Positions 19,442-32,113 of a stretch of 64,000 nucleotides of DNA are shown here, in pieces. The notes under the pieces are model-generated. The model made no database searches. It was not told the origin of the DNA and saw nothing but the letters and a program-made list of their open reading frames with translations. Each line of letters begins with the position of its first letter. The first letter of the stretch is position 1. The stretch covers positions 1 to 64,000 of the forward strand of contig JAMYHX010000025.1 in the NCBI GenBank assembly GCA_025529335.1. The letters run 5' to 3'. The stretch comes from Rhizopus sp. PT2906. Lineage: Eukaryota; Mucoromycota; Mucoromycetes; Mucorales; Rhizopodaceae. Position numbers and translations under genes: made by a program.

Positions 19442-22400
19442 ATGTCAAGAAGCGACGAAGAGTCTAATATATTTAATCAAGACGAAGATGACATTCATCG
19501 CTTTGATAGAGAAGACGACGACGACGATGAAGAAGAAGGTGAAGACATTACCTATAATCGTCGCCGTGCTGGAAATGCAATAGAAGACGATGATAATGAC
19601 GAAGATGATGAAGATGAGGAGGAAGAAGAAGAAGACGAGGAAGAAGCTCGAAAAGTACATTTTGCTAAAAATGTTTTTTACTTGTATTAATTGAATATAT
19701 ACAGATTGCAGAAGGATTCATCGTAGACGATGAAGAGGAGTCTGATGCGTCTGAAGAAGTAACTGTTCGTCGTAAAAAGAGAAAGAAGGTTGAAGACTGT
19801 AATGTGTAGACAATATGTAGTAATCGTGTACAAACGTGTCTTATTTTATATTGCTATCATAGACGATGAGGATTTGGACGAAGAAGATTTAGAATTGCTT
19901 GAAGAAAATATGGGAATCAAGTTAAACCGTTCTACGGGTGTAAGTGGGATTTTTGTGATAAATATGTAGAAACACTGAACAAAACTCACCTTTTATTATA
20001 AACAGCCTAAACTGAAACGTCTTAAACGCGGCCGTGAAGAATTGTCACGTCAGGAATCAAGAAATGTAGGAAACATCTTCTCTGATGAAGAACAGACCGA
20101 AGATCAGAACCAGCGTGATGATTATGCTGAGGATTACGATGACCGTTCTAGATATCGTCGTGATATGTATGATGATATGGGAGATTTCATTGCAGATGAG
20201 GATGACGAGGACGATTTAAATGAAGTATTGGGTGAAAGAGCTGAGGCTCATGGTTACGATGACGAACGACGTGGCAGAAGAAAGGCAAACATGGACATGA
20301 TGAGCATATTACCCGAAGGCATGAGCGAAGAGTAAGAATCATAGTGTATCTTTATAGACTGGTATCTAACATCCACTTTAGTGTACTTGTTGACATGTAC
20401 GATATCTTTGGCGATGGTAGAGAATACGAATGGGCTTTATATAATGATGAGGTATGAAGCATACAATTGACTGTTTATATATCAGTCTAAATATGTCAAA
20501 TTAGGAGGAAGAAGCCGAGAAAGAGCGTGAACCTCAGTTGGCTGATATATTTGAACCTAGCGAGCTTGCAGAACGTATGATGACAGAGCAGGATGAAGAA
20601 ATTCGTTTGCGTGATGTCCCAGAGCGTCTTCAGATGCGATATGAAGGCACTAATAAATCATTTGAGCAAGCAACCAACGAAGAGGTTCAAGAGGAAGCTC
20701 TCTGGATAGCTCAAGCTATGGTGAATGCTAGAGGCATGCTACAGCCTGACGAACAGTTTATTTCCGCTATCACGTATGTTGTTGGGTTCCTCAATCGTGA
20801 ATTTTTAGAAGTGCCTCATATCAAAGACCATCGTCGAGATTTCTTTACAGAAATTGACAAAGACACAGGCATTAGTAAAGAAATTTTGACAGAAAAAGAT
20901 CTTTGGGAGATATACGACTGGGATTTCAAATATCACGGCTTTGTAGAGCGTCGTCAGGCTTTAAGAGATTTCCTCGAAAAGACACAGATTACAGACGAAT
21001 ATGTAGACACTATACTGAGTAGAGCAGAAAGAGTAGAGGAAATAACCGATTTAACCGAATATGTCAATCTCAACTTTTCTGAAAGGATCAATGCTATTCA
21101 GCAGCATAATCGTGGGCCTAAACGCCCCACTACAAAATCCTTGTATCAATCCAGTAAAGATTCCGGTATTCATAATCTTTTACCCAAATTCGGCATTACA
21201 GCAAGACAATTTGGTACAAACTACATGGAAAGTACACGCCAATATTTCCCCGAAGACAGTCCTTTGGATCCTATTGCAGAAGCACATCTCTATATTGACA
21301 ATGTATTCACCGATGAACACAAAGTCTTGAAGGCTGCTCGATCTATTTTGGCTCAAGAGCTTGCCTATGACCCACAAGTGCGTAGAGCGATGCGTCGAGA
21401 TTGGGAAGCTTATGGTACAGTGACAGTCAGACCAACAGAAAAAGGGTATACTGTGATTGATGACCTTCATCCGATGAAACCTTTCAAGTACTTGTCAGAT
21501 AAACCCCGTGACTCCTTTAAGGATGGACAGTTCTTGCAAATATTGAAGGGTGAAGCAGATGGTCTTCTGAATGTGACCATAAGCATCCAAGACTATCCTT
21601 CCTGGCTCGGCCGAATGTGTGAGTTTTACCTTTCAGATGGCTTCAGTGATTCTGTACAGCAATGGAACGAGCAACGAAAGGAAGTCTTGAACTTGGCATT
21701 GCAAGAATACTTACTTCCATTAATGAAAAAGCATGTGCGTGAAAAACTACGCATGGAAGCTCAAGAATATGTTTGTCATGCAGCCTTTACCAGTCTTTAC
21801 AACAAAATCAATGTTGGACCATTTAGAGGTCCAGAATCTCAATTCAAGAGCGCAGTTCCTCGCGTGGTCACAGTTACAGCTGGGAACGGTACTCATAAAG
21901 ACCCAGTTGTTGCAGTCTTTGTAAACCAACGTGGAAAAGTATTGGATCAGATAGAAGTGTCCAACTTGAAAGACGAGAAGGATTGGAAGCAACTCTCCGA
22001 GTTCATCAAGTCAAAAAAGGCCAACGTACTAGGTATTGCAGGTTACAATGCAGAGATACGCAAAGTAATAAAACATATGCAAACGATGCTAAGTGAAATC
22101 AATCAGTCGAACGAGCAAAGTGGGCTTTCTAAAATGGACATGGTGATCGTAGATGACGAAACAGCAAGACTCTACAAGAGTTCACGCCGTGCTCAGCAAG
22201 AATTCCCCGAGCATACAGAGACGATGAGATACTGTATCTCCCTTGCTCGTCGACTTCAAAATCCCGTGATGGAATACGCTAGCTTAGGTCGCGACTTGTT
22301 GGCCATTCACCATCATGACCTTCAACATCTGATACCCGAAGATACATTGTTATTTTACTTGGAACGCGCATTGATTAGCGTTATTAATGACTTGGGCGTT

Positions 22401-23957
22401 GATATCAATGCAGCCGTTCAAAGTCCCTATCTGGCTAGCGCCCTTCAATATGTCTGTGGGTTTGGCCCTCGTAAGGCCCAAAGTATCTTGAAAAAGATTG
22501 AAGCGACGGGTGAACTCGAAAGCCGTACAGCTCTTGTACTTCGTAAATTGACACCAGCAAATACATTCATGAACTGTGCAAGTTACCTTCGCATTCGAGA
22601 TGTGGATGGAGCAGATATTTTAGATGACACACGTATTCATCCTCAGGATTACGAATTGGCGAGAAAAATGGCTGCTGATGCGCTTGAAATTGACGAAGAC
22701 GAAATGGATGATTATGACTCCAAGGTGGCTGTTGTCACTCGTGTGATTAAGGAATATCCTGACAAGCTGAACGACTTAATTTTGGACGACTATGCTGTTG
22801 TTTTGCGTAAGCAGTACAATGCGCCTAAGCGACAAATATTAGAGCATATAAAGCTTGAACTTCAGGGTCCTTATCATGATCGTCGTAACCGATATGCTCG
22901 CCCTACGATGGAAGAACAATTTGTCATGGTGACTGGAGAAACGCGCCAACAGTTGAGTGAAGGCTTTATCATACCAGCAATGGTGGTTGCTTGTCGTGGC
23001 AAAGTTGCAAACTGTGTGCTTGACTCTGGTTTGGAAGGAATCATTTACGTCAACAATGTTTCTGATGAACGTGTCATGAATGTATCTGATGTACTAAAAG
23101 TTGGACAAACAATCAACTGTAAAGTATTAAGAATCGATCGTGACAAGTTTACGATAGAATTGTCTTGTAAACCTTCAGATACCAAGCCTGGAAGTGATCT
23201 ACATCTTCGTCGCTTGCCCGAAGATACATATTATGATCATACTGCCGAGGCAAAAGATAAAGAACAGCAAAAGGCAAACAGACGTAAACAATCAAAATCG
23301 AAACGTGTTATCAAGCATCCATTGTTCAGACCATTTAATCATATGGAGGCCGAAGAGTATTTGTCTTCACGTCAACGTGGTGACTTGGTCATTCGACCAT
23401 CTTCACATGGCTATGATCATATTGCCATTACATGGAAAGTGGATGACGGAATCTATCAGCATATTGACGTATTAGAAGTTAAGAACAATAATGATATTCA
23501 TGCACCACCAAAACTAAAGATCGGCAACCAGACGTTTGAAGATTTGGATGAGTTGATTGTGACCTATGTCGAAGCGGTTGCACGCAAGGTTGAAGAGATT
23601 ATGGCACATCCTAAATATGTACCTGGCGGTAGCCGTGCATTGAACGAGCATTTAACAGCATTAACTCAAGCGAATCCAAAGATGTCAGCTTATGGCTTTT
23701 GTCAAAGTGAAAAAGCAGGCTACTTTGATTTAGGCTTTAAAATAAGTGTAAAAGGACCACCTATGCGATGGGTAAAGTATATATATATATATATATATAT
23801 AATGTGTAAAGACAATAGACATTAAATTTCAACTTAGGTTGTCAAGGTGCTGCCAGATGGTTATCGTTTGAGGAACGTGTCTTATCCTCAAGTGGACGAC
23901 TTAATAAATGGATTCAAGCGTATTCAAATGGCAGAAGCAAGAAAACGCAGAGCATAA
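19442..23957 (+). CDS. SPT6: Transcription elongation factor and histone chaperone Spt6
   Basis: 1388 aa from seven exons (19442-19654, 19705-19798, 19863-19939, 20006-20331, 20382-20451, 20505-23771, 23838-23957). It travels with Pol II and reassembles nucleosomes. Order: very acidic N-terminus with a KKRKK patch; helical and YqgF/RNase H-like core (PVVAVFVNQRGKVLD, about residue 715); helix-hairpin-helix (YVCGFGPRKAQSILKKI, about 905); S1 domain (from about 1080); tandem SH2 (HPLFRPFNHMEAEEYL and GDLVIRPSS, about 1195 to the end) that binds the Pol II linker. Length is near yeast Spt6. A (TA)n repeat sits in the last intron. Confidence 0.96.
23773..23801. repeat. (TA)n microsatellite in SPT6 last intron
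   Basis: About 11 TA dinucleotides directly after the donor GTAAAG of the 66-bp last intron. If retained, translation would stop shortly after. Confidence 0.85.
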
Positions 23958-24218
23958 AAAAAAAGTCTGTATACATTACCTCAAAAAAAAAAGAAAAAGA
24001 TACTTTGTAGAAAAACGTTGTGGTTAATAAAAATAATAATAAACACTCAACGCATAATAAAATGAAAAAAAAAAAAGATTAAATTTGTTATCATTGCTCT
24101 TGTTGGAAGGGGTCACGTTGAATGACAAGTCACGATGCTGCATGAAAACCGAAAAAAAAAAGACAACTACCTTTTCTTTTTCTTTTTCTTGTTTATTTTT
24201 ATTTTATCTTGTTTCGAC

Positions 24219-26586
24219 ATGGAGCAATCTATCTATTTCGCAAAAGAAGCTATTTCTAATATAAAAAATAGTATCATTTATGGAAAAAGAAGTGGATACT
24301 ATGCACAAATGGATGCTGAATCGGAGAATGAAGAAGAGTATTCACATAGTCTGTTCTATTCAGTTCATCAAAGTGACCATATCAATGAAGACAGTATACC
24401 CCTTAGTTTCTCAAATGCATATTCGGACAGAAGTCAATTATTATTCGAGCAAAGTGATGTAGTATCAGATATTGGAGAAAGCTATGAAGAAAGTCCTGTA
24501 AATATATTCAATCTATTTATTAAAATTACAATATATTAACTGCGCGACTGTCTATCTCTCCTTTTTTGTAGAAACCTTCTGCTATCTACCTTGATCCAAT
24601 ACTAGAGCCATCCTCTACTCTACCACCACTCAATCCAAAGTCATTAACCGATTCACTGCTGCCGATAACTTCATCTGTAAATAGTTACGTAATTTATATA
24701 TTTGACATTTTAAAATTTCTCTATTTAGATACCACCTGAAATAAGTCAAATGGATCGAAAATATAAAGATCCTATCTTTGCTTTGCTTTATGGGATAGCA
24801 TTTTCAATATTTCTTATATCTGGCATCATTATATTATTTACAACCGATGTAAGACAAAACATACTTACATACACTCCTTTACCAATTTCTCTTTGTATAG
24901 ACACATGCTGTAGAAGACCTTGTAAAAGAATCCACTTTTAAAGTAATAAAAGACAGTGCAGGCATGTTGGCTACGGTTATTGCAACGTCTTTGGTTATCG
25001 CCACCTTTTGGCTGATCATTTTACGAATATTTACAAAAGTAAGTCATTGATCACGCTTAGAAACAAATAATAACAATATGTTGATGAAAAGGCACTTGTA
25101 TGGGGCACAGTGATTTGTGTGCCAGTAGCATTAAGTGTCTGTTTTATATGGTCACTAGTAGAATCATTACAATACATAAACGTTTATGAAGGAAATGAGG
25201 AATTCTCGTTTAGAGATACTGGGTAATTTTCAGTTCATCGTTATCTTTATGAATCTTATGTTCCCTTATTAGGCTTACTTGGATATCAATTATACCGCTT
25301 ATATTAAACTTGATTTACATTAAAATCGTATATGACCGTAGACATAGAATTAACAAGACAATCTCTGTTATAGAAGTAAACAAAGAGATACAGTATGAGT
25401 CAAAAGGGGCTTACGTATTTATTTGATAGCTTGCGTGCGACATGATTCGCTCAAATCCCGCCATCTTAATTGTGCCAATCTTACTGCTTACTGTCTTTAT
25501 TTTATTCACAAGCATATGGATCACTTTTTTCAATCGATTATGGCTCATTGGTCGATTGAGCAATCCTTCTACCTTATCAAGTAAGTTGTATGACATTCTC
25601 AAATACTTTGCTAATATATTATTCAACATAAAGAAGCTATATGGATAGTCAACAATTATGTCTATTATTTAGCAGCATTTTACATATTCTTTTACATGTG
25701 GACATCAATGATACTGATTTACCTTGAAAAGTAAATAAGGAAAAAGAATAGGGTATAAATATTAACCCTCATATCTAGGTTTGCATTATCTGGTATGACC
25801 GCCCAATGGTACTTTCACAGAAATGAAATATCTAGCACATCAATGAGTGTATGGAGAGTTTCCATTATAAAGGGAATGACCACATCATTTGGTACCATTG
25901 CTCTAGCAGGATTTCTCATGTCCCTTGTTCACTTTTTACAGTTTGTGACAAGGCAATTAAAGAAGGCATGTGAATAGTTTAGTTTGCGATTCAATTATAT
26001 ATTAATACCATGACTAGTATTCTAAAAAAACAAGGCCCTTGGTCAGCGTGGTTGAGTTTATCCTACGACTTATAGACCCTATTGTTAGTACAGTGAATCA
26101 TTATACAGTGGGTCTAGCTGGAATCACGGGTGAGAACTTCTTTTCAGCAGCAAAATCAGCTACAAAGATCTTTAGAAGAAATTTGTTAAGCGGCATTTTT
26201 GGAGGTTTGTCAGCTATACTTTCTTTTATATAATCTAATCATGTTTATATATAGACTTTTTGACACAAATTATTCTACACATTGGTACAGCAGTGATTGC
26301 ACTAACAACAGGCCTATCTGCATATATTTATGCAACACATCAACTCCATTCACCACATGGATTTGTCGTTGGACTTATTGGTACACTTACACCTTACTAT
26401 ATATCCCAATTTTACTCTTATGTTATGATGAGCATGTAAGTTCTTTTACAGACACACATCACTGGACTAACTCTCTTTCTCTCTCTTTAAAGCATTGATG
26501 CCACTTTCCTCTGTTATGCTATTGATTTAGATACCGGCACTGTACATTTCTCAGCTGCTCATAGCGCATTTTCAGGATATGATTAA
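24219..26586 (+). CDS. PNS1: Choline-transporter-like protein (CTL/SLC44, Pns1-type)
   Basis: 585 aa from twelve exons (24219-24497, 24572-24676, 24729-24848, 24901-25038, 25092-25222, 25273-25375, 25430-25580, 25649-25730, 25779-25965, 26018-26204, 26255-26435, 26493-26586). A cytosolic acidic N-terminus of about 130 aa precedes roughly ten membrane spans. Family marks are in the C-terminal half: SGMTAQWYFHRNE, the NHYTVGLAGITGENFFSAAK block and the final DATFLCYAIDLDTGT. Intron 9 (25966-26017) uses a GC donor (AAG|GCATGT), which is the only way to keep the frame. Yeast Pns1 transports no proven choline; substrate is open. Stop is 99 bp from the stop of the ATPase gene. Confidence 0.9.
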
Positions 26587-26685
26587 GCTGTCTATGAGAC
26601 TACCATTCTTTATTACATATCCATTCATTTTATTTCTATTTATTAAATATTATATGTATCAATAACGTACAACCATACATATACT

Positions 26686-29600
26686 TTATAATGTCTTCTT
26701 CAATCGTTTTATGGGGAATGTTTTCGCAAGAAAGTCGTGTACAGGGCCTAAAACTACAAACTTTTCATATGCTAACGCAGTAAGTAAGTTTCCCATGATG
26801 AGTCCCCAGAGCTTCCATCTGAATTCACGAGGCATCACATTATGTCCTAATGGTGTGTTATACGGTGTAATGGATATGGAAGGGGGTGTGTATCCGATTT
26901 GCTGTAGCACCTGTGGTGTACCACAATTGAAACGGAATAAGCAGCCAAATGGGTTAGGGTCTGCCAAAAGCCAATAAGAAGCTATGATGAGGTATAAAAG
27001 CCAAAGGGCGACGAGGGTGTAGTTCTTGTAAAAGCTTTGTCTAAATTTGTATCCAAAGTTAAACACTGCTGCGTTATTAATAAACTGGAAAAGGCACACA
27101 AGTGCCAATATCTCTCCTTCATAATTATCTGATAGAAGCATCCATTTGGACAAGTCAACAGCTCTTGAATCAAATTCATTGCAACGGAAGAACTCTGTAT
27201 GTCAGAGTGAGTACACACTATAGATTAGCCCTTGTAGTTATTACCTTGCTTGAATAGTAAAACATAAGCACAACATAGATAAATCCAGTTAATAGCAACT
27301 AGTCCAATGCCAGATGCAAGTGTTTGTGGGCCTAATATTTGAGCTGTCGGACGCTGAGGTGCTAACTGATCGGCTGCCTTTGATTGTGATACGGCCCATG
27401 TCAGGAAAACAGTAATGAAGATATCAACAGCGATCCAAATATTGGCTGACATGGAAACAGAAAAGTAGAATGTGAATATCTTGAGCATCATCATGACTTG
27501 TCCATATACTACACAAAGCATCAATCAGCTAAATGATATAAAACTATGCTTCCTTACATATGAGATATTTATAGCCTGTTAATGATGTAGCGAGGGCGGC
27601 TCTACCTTCTCGAAGCAGTTCAACACATGATGCAACACTACGATTACTAGTACTAAACGGAGACACAATAGATGCTTCAGCATCTGACATAGCAATGCCT
27701 ACATGGGCAGCACGAAGGGCACCACAATCATTACCTCCGTCACCAGTCATGGCAGTTATACCACGTTCCATATGCAACTGTACACACTGTACCTTTCCTG
27801 AGGGCGTCATTCGAGCAAACACTCGAATATTTAACAAGTGTTTTCGAATCAAATTATGCTCCACGAGCCATTGGAATGCCTTTCCTGTCACAGCTAATTC
27901 AACTGCCCTTTCTGTTGGTGCATCCACATTAACATCGGGGAATGTCTCGGGTTCATCTACATCCGTCCAGACAACACGTTTCAATTGTGAATCATAATCA
28001 CCCAAGAGAAAGCGGGAACCATGTAACGCCATACCACACTGACGAGCAATATATATACCAGTAAGCGCAGTGTCTCCTGTAATCATAATCGTACGAGTAT
28101 CACCTCGCTTAAGTTCAGCAATATTCTTGGTTGTATCTTCTTTTAGCTGGTTCTTGAAAACAATCAGCCCCATAAACTTGATGTCCTTTTCCATGTCATC
28201 ACGGGTCCAATTGCTTATATCTACTTTATCATAATCGACTTCACGATGGGCCAGTGCTAATACGTAACATCCTTCTCTTGCCTGATTTGCGGTTACAAGA
28301 TCGTAGTCAGATGGTATGGAATGAGGATCGGCTATATCTTTGATCTTTTCATAAGCACCCTTAACAAAGATATGTACTTTGTTTGTGGATGGATCCAAAA
28401 TGGCAACCGACATGGACATACGTGCATGAACAAATTCATAACGCTTTAGGACATGTATTTGCTCACCTGTAGAAGAAATAAGGGTGTCTACAAATTTAGA
28501 TTCTTGACTCAAAGCCCACTTGGAAGCTTTAAACATTTCTATGTCGACAGGATTTCCTATGAGTCTGTTGTTCAATGTAGTAACCGCATGGCAAGCTGCA
28601 AGCCCAAGTTGCATGAGACGAGGTACATTATCCACATCACCCTGGCGCTGATCAAAGGTCATATTGCCATCAATTTCTGCCGCTGGCTGAGCACCATAAA
28701 ATTCCAGACCTTCCTTTGTTAACGTGCCTGTTTTATCAAAGCAAAAGAGTTGAACTAAAGACAGGATGTTTAGAATGTTGTCATTTTTGAAGCGTTTTCA
28801 ACTTTACCTTTTCCTGCCATCAATATGCGAGGCAAATCGACACAAAATATGTTCTTTTTCCTTAATCTACCAGCGGCTACAGATTGACCAACGACCAACG
28901 CAGCTGGAAGAAGAGGAGACACTAACTGTGCAATAGCAAACATTGAATAAAACCACGCGGCTAAATAATAATTAGGACAAAGAAATGAAGAGCCAATAAC
29001 CTACTTGTTCCTGAGCTAACCATCCAAATAGCTAGACCTAAGCATATTAGACCACAACAGAGTAGAATTAAGATGACAATCTTGATTTGCTCATCAAAGA
29101 TAAAAGAGACTCGAGTGGGGAAAAGGATTTTTTTGATCAACTGTCCTTTATCTGTCGCAGTTCCTGTGCTTAATGCCAATGCTTTCACTCTTCCATCTGT
29201 TGCCTGTGCTTGACTGATTATTGTTCCTGCAAATATGGTTGATATCTTGCTGGTACCCAAACGATCATAGGCCGTCGTGTCATCTGAGCGCAAGGGGAAC
29301 TTGCGGATCGGTAAAGGCTCGCCTGTAAGTGAGCTTTCATCAGCTACAATGTTTCCGGACAAGACGACTGCATCACACGGTGTTGTTTTTCCTTCGGCAA
29401 CTTCAAACACGTCGCCTGGCAAAAGGTCTGCCGTTGATTTCAGTTGCCACTCACCGTCTCTCAATATGTGTACCTGATCTGTGAATTCAGCCATTGACTT
29501 GATGCGTTTTTCGGATCTGAGACGAACAATAACTTTTACAAGAGCTGATACCAAGATGACAGCTGTGTCCGCAATACCAACCTGCCCTATAAGAAATACG

Positions 29601-31240
29601 TTAAGTATTTAAAAGTAACTACAGTGAAATATCACTTACAATAATCCAAATAGTAAAATAACCAAAGTACGGTGAATTGATAGATATAAAAGAATGACGA
29701 AAACTCTCGTAACATCGCCATAAAAAAGTTGGGAACATGCACCTGAATAAAATTGGGACCGATCAGCTCTTCTCTAAGCATAGCCTCCTGGCTAGTTAAG
29801 CCCTGCGTTAGTAAAGCAAGCTCAGCATGCGTATCGCCCAGATGAAATTGATGAGGTGTGAACATATCGATGCTTGGATTGTAGACGTATCTAGTACATT
29901 GATATATAAAGTACTTTGTTCCGTTTGATGTATATCGAATGGGTGCGTTTGAGACAATGACATCAAGTCCAACCAAGCGTTTTGCAAAATGCTCTAATGA
30001 TCTCATCGAGCTCATGACAGCATTAGATTGATCTTGTAAAAATATCATTGCTATATGTATACATATCTGTTTAGTATATTATGAGTTTGGTTATTAAAGT
30101 ACATATTACCTGATTCCTTTCTTTCGACTTGAACATATTGCCCTTCTTTGTAGCTGCATCGGATTCTGAAAAAGTTGGGCAGGCGATGTCTAAAGACTGT
30201 CAGACTAGCGAACCAGCCGAATAAGACATACCACATGCCCATGAAGGTGCTCGTGGCTACAACTGAATTGCCGCGAAAGGCCGAATAGCTTGTATAATAA
30301 TCTTGTGTTACCATTATCATATATCCTATATGACCGACTGTCTCAAGGCAAAACAAGGCAAACATAAAGGTACCCAACCAAGAAGTTTTATAGGCAAGAA
30401 TAGTAGTGCCCTCCTCTTCTTCGATAGTCGATTCATCACTGTAGTCTAGGCTGATATTTCCCTTATCTTTTTCGTCCAGTATATAGCGATCGGTTTTAGT
30501 CTGTTTAGTCTTTATATAAGAAGCTTTTGACGACTATTCTTGATTAAGGTTAGCAAAAATTCAAGCGTAATCACCCCTTAAATCATCTACTTGCTTTTTC
30601 CATGGTCTTTTTATACACAGTCCATACTATGATGGTAAAGAAACAGGCACCATAAAATACATATAAAGCGATAAATACACTTTCACTGAATGTCAATTGT
30701 CCGTAGTCTGGTGTAGGACATTCATGCCACATGGCTGTCCTTGGGTTATTTGTCCATGTTGGTACGTCTGATATATTGGCTGCCTTTGCACATGCCACAG
30801 CACTTTGATTAGCTTTATTTTCCACAACAAAGTTTTCAATATTGACTTGAAGCAGATGGGAGCCACAAGAATACACTTTACCGACCAATGCAGGGGCTCC
30901 AGGGCAGGCACATGCGGAGACAAGCGAGTCCGGACAACTTTCACGGCAGCTGCCGTCGACGCAGTATGTCGTGCCTGTTGGACAAGCGGGTGGTCTACTA
31001 CTAGGCGGACAAAGTGAGATATCACGCACACAGAGTATCGGACATGGATATGCGTTGTAAGACGGCAAAGGGCACTTATTACCATAAATGTCGACATCGT
31101 TGACTAAAAGAAATAGATGTAAGTATTCGTGTAGATTGTTCATTCTAATGATGTTTCTAACCAGAATTAAACTTTGGTGAAGCTAATACATATTGTGTAA
31201 GCAGTAAGAAATGTAAAAAGATATAAGCATATCCGTTCAT
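26686..31240 (-). CDS. P5B-type ATPase (ATP13A/Ypk9-like) with secreted-type N-terminus
   Basis: 1373 aa from nine exons (31162-31240, 30591-31103, 30110-30523, 29640-30050, 29005-29586, 28808-28960, 27558-28754, 27245-27508, 26686-27194; frame closes). All P-type motifs are present: SSLTGEP (actuator), FCFDKTGTLT with the phosphorylated Asp near 724, and TGDGGNDCGALRAAHVGI with AMSDAEAS, the P5B form. The M4 motif is SPLLPA where P5B usually has PPALPA. P5B pumps export polyamines from endolysosomes. Odd: a signal peptide (MNGYAYIFLHFLLLTQYVLA) and a domain with about 13 Cys (PCPILC, YCVDGSCRESC, ACACPG) come before the first span. Stop is 99 bp from PNS1. Confidence 0.9.
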
Positions 31241-32113
31241 ACTGACAAGCGTATATTATATATAACAAGAGAGAATAAAAATACGAACAAGTAAGGAAAA
31301 GAAGAAAAAAAGGGAGGTTGCTTCTATGTAAATCACTTATTTATACTTTTTTGACTGTGCACGTACACAAACTCATACAGGCACACACGCATACAATGAA
31401 AATGACATGAGTGTTATTGAAACCCTTGTATTACCTTGATCTTTTTTGTAGATCAAGAAATGAAAACATGCTCCTAGTATAGAGCTATGAATGTATACCT
31501 ATTGCTCACATCCGCCAAGCTTTATTCCCCTCTTTATTTCGTATGTTCTTGACCTTTCTTTAACTCAATACAGATTATCTCGTCTGCTGTTCAGCACTAA
31601 AGGGAATTTATCAGTTTCATTTTGCATTTTGGTCATATTTGGCCACTATTGGCTCTCTTGGTTACAGTTAATTTTCTCAATAAAAGAGGTTTGAAAACAG
31701 ACACTTAATATTAATGTTTTAGTTGAGCATAGAATACATTATGTCACATGATAGTATCTCTTTTTTTGTTACATATTTCTTTGCATTAGCCAATGGGAAA
31801 CTATCTTATTGATCCCCCTGATCCGTTACACTACCGCGTAAAACAGAGGCCTCTCTTTATAAAAAATAACCGAGCAATGAGATCACAATAAGAAGCATAC
31901 TCCTTAATAAATCTTAAACTATAGAATTCTATCGTAGCTCTGCTTTCAAACCTTACTACATACAATCCATGTACTCCTGTTTCATCCGTTACCAAAACGA
32001 TACAAGATCCTTATTATATTAATCTACACCAAATGTAGGCTATTATCATTTTAATAATAATGTAAGCAATTATAAATTATTAATGTACAAATAAAATAAA
32101 TAACAATGTTTTT
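31241..32113. other. ATPase upstream / isomerase downstream region
   Basis: No gene seen. A 67-codon plus-strand ORF (31491-31694) has no motif and is hydrophobic by A/T bias. Contains the ATPase promoter and the isomerase 3' UTR. Confidence 0.45.

Noticed and set aside
19445..19660. Minus-strand hydrophobic ORF opposite the start of SPT6
   Set aside because: Antisense of the acidic Asp/Glu codons; gives an artificial Phe/Ile/Val-rich peptide.
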